A stretch of 64,000 nucleotides of DNA from Symsagittifera roscoffensis (Eukaryota; Xenacoelomorpha; Acoela; Convolutidae), in the NCBI RefSeq assembly GCF_963678635.1, contig NW_026971702.1, forward strand, positions 1-64,000, written 5' to 3'. Shown here in pieces: positions 61,101-64,000 of this stretch (position 1 is the first letter of the stretch; each line of letters begins with the position of its first letter). The notes beneath the pieces are model-generated. The model was not told where the DNA came from. It did not search any database and was given only the letters and a program-made list of their open reading frames with translations. A program made the position numbers and the translations under genes.

Positions 61101-61440
61101 CAAGTGTCCAAAGTGCAACGACAGTTTTTTGGACCAGGCTGCTCTGACAAACCACTTCAAGGCGTGCCAAGGAGGGCAGGGTGGGTTCTGTCCGAAGTGT
61201 CAGAGGTCCTTGTCGTTGAGCAACATGGCAAGACACCGGAGGACCTGTCGAGGAGAACACCCGACAGCCCCAGAAATAACCAACACCATTATCACAGGAC
61301 GATTCGCCGGAACGAGAGCCAGAATCCAATGCGAAGAATGCGGTACTTGAGTGACAAAAAACAACATTTCAAGACACTGGATCACATGTCCTGGAAACTG
61401 GGAATCAAGGCCCCCCACGGGGCGTAAATGACAAAAGAAG
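58184..61440 (+). mobile_element. GC-rich non-LTR retrotransposon, 5'-truncated
   Basis: A block whose composition rises abruptly compared with both flanks. The left edge falls in a GGA/AGG microsatellite (58,184-58,209) and the right edge shortly after a TAA or TGA in a GA-rich tail (acaaaagaagaagaaagaag, 61,430-61,450), with almost no 3' UTR and no long poly(A). It carries one long ORF described separately. The insertion appears to interrupt the region immediately right of the Polinton. Target-site duplication was not resolved. Confidence 0.8.
58225..61350 (+). CDS. non-LTR retrotransposon polyprotein: endonuclease, reverse transcriptase, zinc fingers
   Basis: A 1,041-residue uninterrupted frame. 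Residues 1-143 are the C-terminal half of an APE-type endonuclease: TYQPL, GDFNS (44-48), WHELDGF (109-115), SDHR (138-141). The N-terminal catalytic Asn and Glu are missing, matching 5' truncation, so the start is simply where the frame opens. A Lys/Glu-rich linker follows, then reverse transcriptase from about residue 420: GNYRG (438-442), NGFRGGRSTAD, LLDITKAYPR (Asp519), ARGLREGCATSPILFN, and the catalytic FADD (649-652). There is no RNase H. The C-terminus has zinc fingers from Cys929: one C2H2, two C2HC, and a fourth starting CEEC at 1036. The stop TGA at 61,348 falls inside the fourth finger; the same frame continues VTKNNISRHWITC and ends at TGA 61,426. From memory, the RT resembles elements abundant in dinoflagellates. 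It lacks the endonuclease N-terminus and could not act on its own. Confidence 0.85.
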   Translation: MDVSGVRFVATYQPLWDGQTDDFARYREELEDMLITQNLLVIGGDFNSSVGDTRERSRDTVAGKFGLGKTNTAGVDLIEWCHANQLAWVNSFFQHKNRGTWKNPANGSWHELDGFLVKQKERSRRVVNVSTLGVNKLSDHRAKRMTCNLEDKKKRHHGSTKVQRRRTVDWDKLKIPEVAAKFREKIENPEDSVEDWNDAMKLFEKAGNLACGSKAKRNLSPCLDTHLEEIDNFQNLITRLTQEMNNNIPTATEERKTVRKDYKKAKKRWEEEWWMEIVEDARKAELQGDIGTLYKTLKRIGIRDNCTFEDETFSPEEFRSHFMKVSENRYERGRDEIVRTLEEIPERTDQTALEAAIELERVVTWSEFETELAKIRDEAPGNDGVRMLAVKVASKPIKQELHRMIGQLIDMKPEDWPEEIKEGWVISLHKKGPKNDLGNYRGVCLLPLASRLIARILATRLRTWAETIGALDENQNGFRGGRSTADATQIIIRMEEETRRVYGMTDECNENRPGAVLLDITKAYPRTNKPLLWGMLARFGMTDKVLDLLKGLHEETRYRVKGKEGLSDDWAPARGLREGCATSPILFNVYHAEAIRRAERERRKEAAERGQECGLTWRWTPGGSLPPRERPRALHSSNKCNFILEDSLFADDTSLLGWTEELVIGKEVIKKKMMEFEEKCHDGKEESITFATTSAQKTRMLGTLIGKREDRGARIKRGNHAWSKVKQWLWNSSLSKRTRALVVQAVVESTLLFDCSVRAWTPTDIQKFQSVADRAYMFVWNNGKPHTLIRMQNEGVNSYETRRQLNIESIRTKIECRALERMGHVLRMSDERIVKKAVLGSWDMERTCSGNARGNTIQYWRRLLKEAGHEGDNSENLTNDRKRWKKTVTDRRTFLKNWEAQMCNWHRGLEKPARSQWNRERISDSGWPCRWDGCDKMCATKGGRTNHERKAHRRESVDYKCPKCNDSFLDQAALTNHFKACQGGQGGFCPKCQRSLSLSNMARHRRTCRGEHPTAPEITNTIITGRFAGTRARIQCEECGT

Positions 61441-61481
61441 AAGAAAGAAGTATTTTCACCAGCTTGTTTTTTAACCATTTT

Positions 61482-61736
61482 TTAAATCTCGGAATAATTA
61501 TCTGCCAAACAAAAAAAATCTCTTGTCAATAAGATCACTGCTTGATAGCACTTCAACATACCATCTTCAATCTTTTTATACAACTTTACTGTGATATGTA
61601 CCCGTTTTGTCAAAAGTTTTCGTTCCAACTTTTTTTCTCCCGAAGATATATCTTGAAATGCATTGTAAAAGTCTATATTTTCTTCTAGCGACGAGTACAT
61701 AGTGGTGGTGGTAACGGTAGTGACTTCTTGGTTCAA
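61482..61736 (-). CDS. small minus-strand ORF next to the LINE, possible gene fragment
   Basis: An 84-residue frame (MNQEVTTVTTTTMYSSLEENIDFYNAFQDISS...) with balanced, protein-like composition in AT-rich DNA. A canonical donor-acceptor pair (gtatgttg ... tttggcag) would remove exactly 60 bases near its end and keep the frame, then stop. It may be a small gene, the beginning of a gene interrupted by the LINE at 61.44 kb, or another Polinton minus-strand gene. I recognise no family. Confidence 0.25.
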   Translation of the reverse strand: MNQEVTTVTTTTMYSSLEENIDFYNAFQDISSGEKKLERKLLTKRVHITVKLYKKIEDGMLKCYQAVILLTRDFFCLADNYSEI

Positions 61737-61739
61737 CTA

Positions 61740-62209
61740 TTTTATGAGAAAGTGAAATGAATAATGAATTGGGTAGGAGATGAACAAATCTCTGTGGTAA
61801 ACCTAAGCTCCAAGAGGGAACACCCAATTAGAAATTTATGAGGCATATACACTTTTATTACACCTGTCTTTTTTGTCTGGCACTCCTTAAGTAGCTCGTA
61901 AACAGGATATACAATCACGTCGGTACACGTGTAATTCCTTTGATGTGGTCAGCTGCATGCCTTAATGTCTAGGAGGCATATAAAACAGGATTAAGGTTTT
62001 TCTTTGAAGTATACTTACTCCGGCCTAATTGGAGGGTTAGAATTATATTTTTCATTATGATTAATCTGATTGCCAGCCAAACATCCAGCCGCACCTTTCT
62101 AGCCCACACATTACACTAGCTTTTGCATAAACCTGAGTTGGTTTCCTTTTCTCAATTTTTTTCAACTTTCCGGTCAGAAGCTTTTTTGTCAGATAATTCT
62201 AAAGTTGAA
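61740..62209. other. upstream region of the 62.2-kb gene
   Basis: No gene. Contains a palindromic acacgtgt core (61,926-61,933), a doubled gaggcatata motif (61,840 and 61,973), and a candidate splice acceptor ttccggtcag (62,177) just before the next gene's start, which could mark a 5' UTR intron or trans-splice site. Confidence 0.3.
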
Positions 62210-62827
62210 ATGACTGCTCCTCTACAAATCATTTCGATCTCAGATTATGAGAGAACAGTTATCTACCAATTTTATACGAGAGAATTAGTTGCCGTTGTGC
62301 AGCAGCAGAAAGAGAGGCTAGCATCCTCTCCATTCAACTTCCTCGCCGCCAATCAACAATGGCAAGAGTGGTCAACGAAGAGTCATATAATGCTGCCCAA
62401 CTATGTGCTCGATCACAGTGAACTTCTTTGCCAGGAGCGTAAGCGGATGTATGAAAGCCCTACAACCCAATCCTACCTGGCCCTCGAAAAGACTGAAATA
62501 AACGACACGGGATACCTCGAAGAATCACCAAGAAAAATACTTTTTCGGAACCATTGTGACTCCATACCCCTTTACGAGAACCAAGAGGGATCAATTCGCG
62601 ATTATCCTGAACGCGAGGGTTACTGCGAAATTCAAACAACTATCTCTTCTTCCGATTCTACTGTTCCAGATCAAGTTACTCCAATCTCCTCTGTTTTGGC
62701 TTCAGAACTAAGCAGTGGAACACAGATTTCCATCACCCCAGTGGTGGATCTGGCTACTCCTGAAACTCAGCCTGTCAATGCTTGCTACGTACCGAAGAAA
62801 AGGAAGATAGAGTTTAAACAGTTCTGA
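62210..62827 (+). CDS. intact single-exon protein of unknown family, NLS-like C-terminus
   Basis: A 205-residue protein. I chose the ATG at 62,210 (gaaATGactg): the frame is open 29 codons upstream but has no ATG there, and an acceptor-like tttccggtcag precedes it. Residues 1-90 look structured (ISDYERTVIYQFYTREL helix, NQQWQEWSTKSHIMLPNYVLDH); the second half is Ser/Thr/Pro/Glu-rich and probably disordered, ending CYVPKKRKIEFKQF, where KKRK resembles a monopartite nuclear localisation signal. Codon use is balanced, unlike chance AT-rich frames, and there is no internal break, so the gene is likely alive, either a host gene or cargo of the neighbouring element. The N-terminal block could be a small DNA- or protein-binding domain. 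No homologue comes to mind. Confidence 0.6.
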   Translation: MTAPLQIISISDYERTVIYQFYTRELVAVVQQQKERLASSPFNFLAANQQWQEWSTKSHIMLPNYVLDHSELLCQERKRMYESPTTQSYLALEKTEINDTGYLEESPRKILFRNHCDSIPLYENQEGSIRDYPEREGYCEIQTTISSSDSTVPDQVTPISSVLASELSSGTQISITPVVDLATPETQPVNACYVPKKRKIEFKQF

Positions 62828-62978
62828 AAACTTAATAAGATTTATTACATTTTCAATCTTGCTGAGTTTTGTGCTGTTCTGAAACTTTTATTGAAAGAAT
62901 TATCAATTAATGTGTACAAAACTTTGATGGATAATTGACCTCAACGATGAATTAAAGTTTGTTTTGTTCTTTTCAATC

Positions 62979-62984
62979 AATAAA
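62979..62984 (+). terminator. poly(A) signal AATAAA of the 62.2-kb gene
   Basis: Canonical AATAAA about 155 bases after the stop codon, followed by A-rich sequence. Supports a transcribed gene on the plus strand. Confidence 0.5.
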
Positions 62985-64000
62985 AAGGAAATAAAAACAA
63001 AAGAAAAAATAATAGGAAAAAAATCAAAATAGTTTTAAAAAGTCGGCATAAAAGTTTAAAAATGATATTTTTTGATAAATTTCTCGTCAAATCGAACTTA
63101 CTTATATCACTTTTCTTTAATGCTCATTTCGAAAAATCGTAAAAGATAAACTGAATACTCATCCCTAGATTTTATCGAATGATGTTAAAACAAAAAACAT
63201 AAAATGTTATTGTTATAATTTTTCATTATAAATATTAACACAGAAAAAGATAAAGATAGAAAAAGAGAGAATTGGCAATCCATAAACCCCATTAATATCC
63301 CTTTTGGGATATAGCTTTTTTAAAAGAAAGCTATTTGTGGATGGGTCCAACAATTCTGCCGGTTAATCAATCATAGTTACCTTTGACTCTTTACACTCTC
63401 TATTTTTTCTCTCTCTCTCTAATATTTCTACAGCCTGGTAGGGTTAGCCAGGACTCTTAGGAGTAGACTTTAGAGAGTGTATGAGCCACTATAAAGCATT
63501 ATATATAACAAAATCACGGGTCTTTAACAGAATTCACGTTTAATAACACTCATTTTAAGGTAAAAATGGTTAAAAAATTCAAAATAAATTTTTTCTTGAT
63601 TTTTCAACATGGGTTACAACCCTGTCCAATACATTCCGACAAATTGATTGGACCAGGTTTCATTGGATTTGGAGACAAAAAGTTTTTTTTTGTAATTTTT
63701 TTTCACGACAGGAATATGTACTGAAATTGAAACCACTCAAATTTTTCACCCGACCTTACAGTGGGCAAGCGCTTCAGAGGTTCCAAATGAATAGCAATGC
63801 CGGGTAGTTATTGCCTACTCCATTAATCTTTTGAAGAACTATATGTGAAATTTGTCATAGAATACTAGTTTATTTGAGAAATGAACAAAATTCTCAACTA
63901 CCATTTATCATGTTTGTCAGGTATGTTTACATGTCTTCCTTGCTTGACTTGATTTGTGGGTTGCCATTTTGGTTGAAACGAAAAACTTGACAAAAAAATT
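62985..64000. other. AT-rich sequence, no gene seen
   Basis: Contains a (CT)n tract at 63,408-63,420, the short repeat shared with 57,988 (at 63,345), and a stretch at 63,430-63,500 of more balanced composition that might be a degraded SINE. No protein-like frame. Confidence 0.5.

Noticed and set aside
60054-61150. Several 80-154-residue minus-strand frames within the LINE
   Set aside because: Shadows of the 1,041-codon plus-strand ORF, rich in Ser/Leu/Pro, with no recognisable domain.
1-64000. CRISPR arrays, bacterial operons, rRNA genes
   Set aside because: No regularly spaced short repeats, no Shine-Dalgarno-led gene strings and no rRNA-like conserved sequence were seen. The content is eukaryotic.

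Overview
The window is AT-rich eukaryotic DNA, almost certainly from an invertebrate animal. It has no operons. A candidate exon ends at a GT splice donor, and genes carry AATAAA poly(A) signals. A tRNA-derived SINE, an env-bearing Ty3/gypsy-like LTR element, two kinds of non-LTR retrotransposon and a Polinton/Maverick make up most of the recognisable sequence. The species cannot be fixed from the sequence. Env-bearing gypsy elements, Polintons and abundant SINEs together would fit a larvacean tunicate, but also other small invertebrates, so this is only a hypothesis.

Layout. 1-9.7 kb is mostly non-coding, with a SINE (about 1.32-1.64 kb), a hairpin repeat (5.25 kb) and one von Willebrand factor A exon (7.58-7.94 kb). 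9.7-34 kb is a decayed gypsy-type element swollen by internal tandem duplications. Its gag side is present twice (3.96-kb units), followed by one reverse transcriptase, RNase H and integrase. The 3' env-like part is present about three times (3.7-kb units), with a further 452-bp duplication nested inside. 34-52.2 kb is a tandem duplication of a unit that is 7.87 kb in its undivided copy. Each unit holds gypsy-side repeat, an antisense CR1/Jockey-like reverse transcriptase, a palindromic MITE-like element and the left gene block of a Polinton: an unknown minus-strand ORF, an unknown plus-strand ORF, a DEDD-type exonuclease-like gene and the packaging ATPase. Inside the second unit, 2.58 kb is duplicated again almost without change.

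52.2-57.9 kb is the single-copy Polinton morphogenesis block, in order: hypothetical protein, integrase, minor capsid (penton-type) protein, small basic protein, double jelly-roll major capsid protein, adenovirus-type protease, and one minus-strand gene. All but the small basic protein and the minus-strand gene are clearly recognisable families, and nearly every gene is broken by one or a few stops or frameshifts. The element is therefore a recently dead, virus-like transposon. No protein-primed DNA polymerase B was found.

58.2-61.44 kb is a strikingly GC-rich, almost intact, 5'-truncated non-LTR retrotransposon with endonuclease, reverse transcriptase and a C-terminal zinc-finger array. It sits in otherwise AT-rich DNA. 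62.2-62.8 kb holds an intact single-exon gene of unknown family with a nuclear-localisation-like C-terminus and a poly(A) signal. The rest, to 64 kb, is AT-rich and featureless.

All calls come from reading translations and repeats by eye. No database search or alignment was run.
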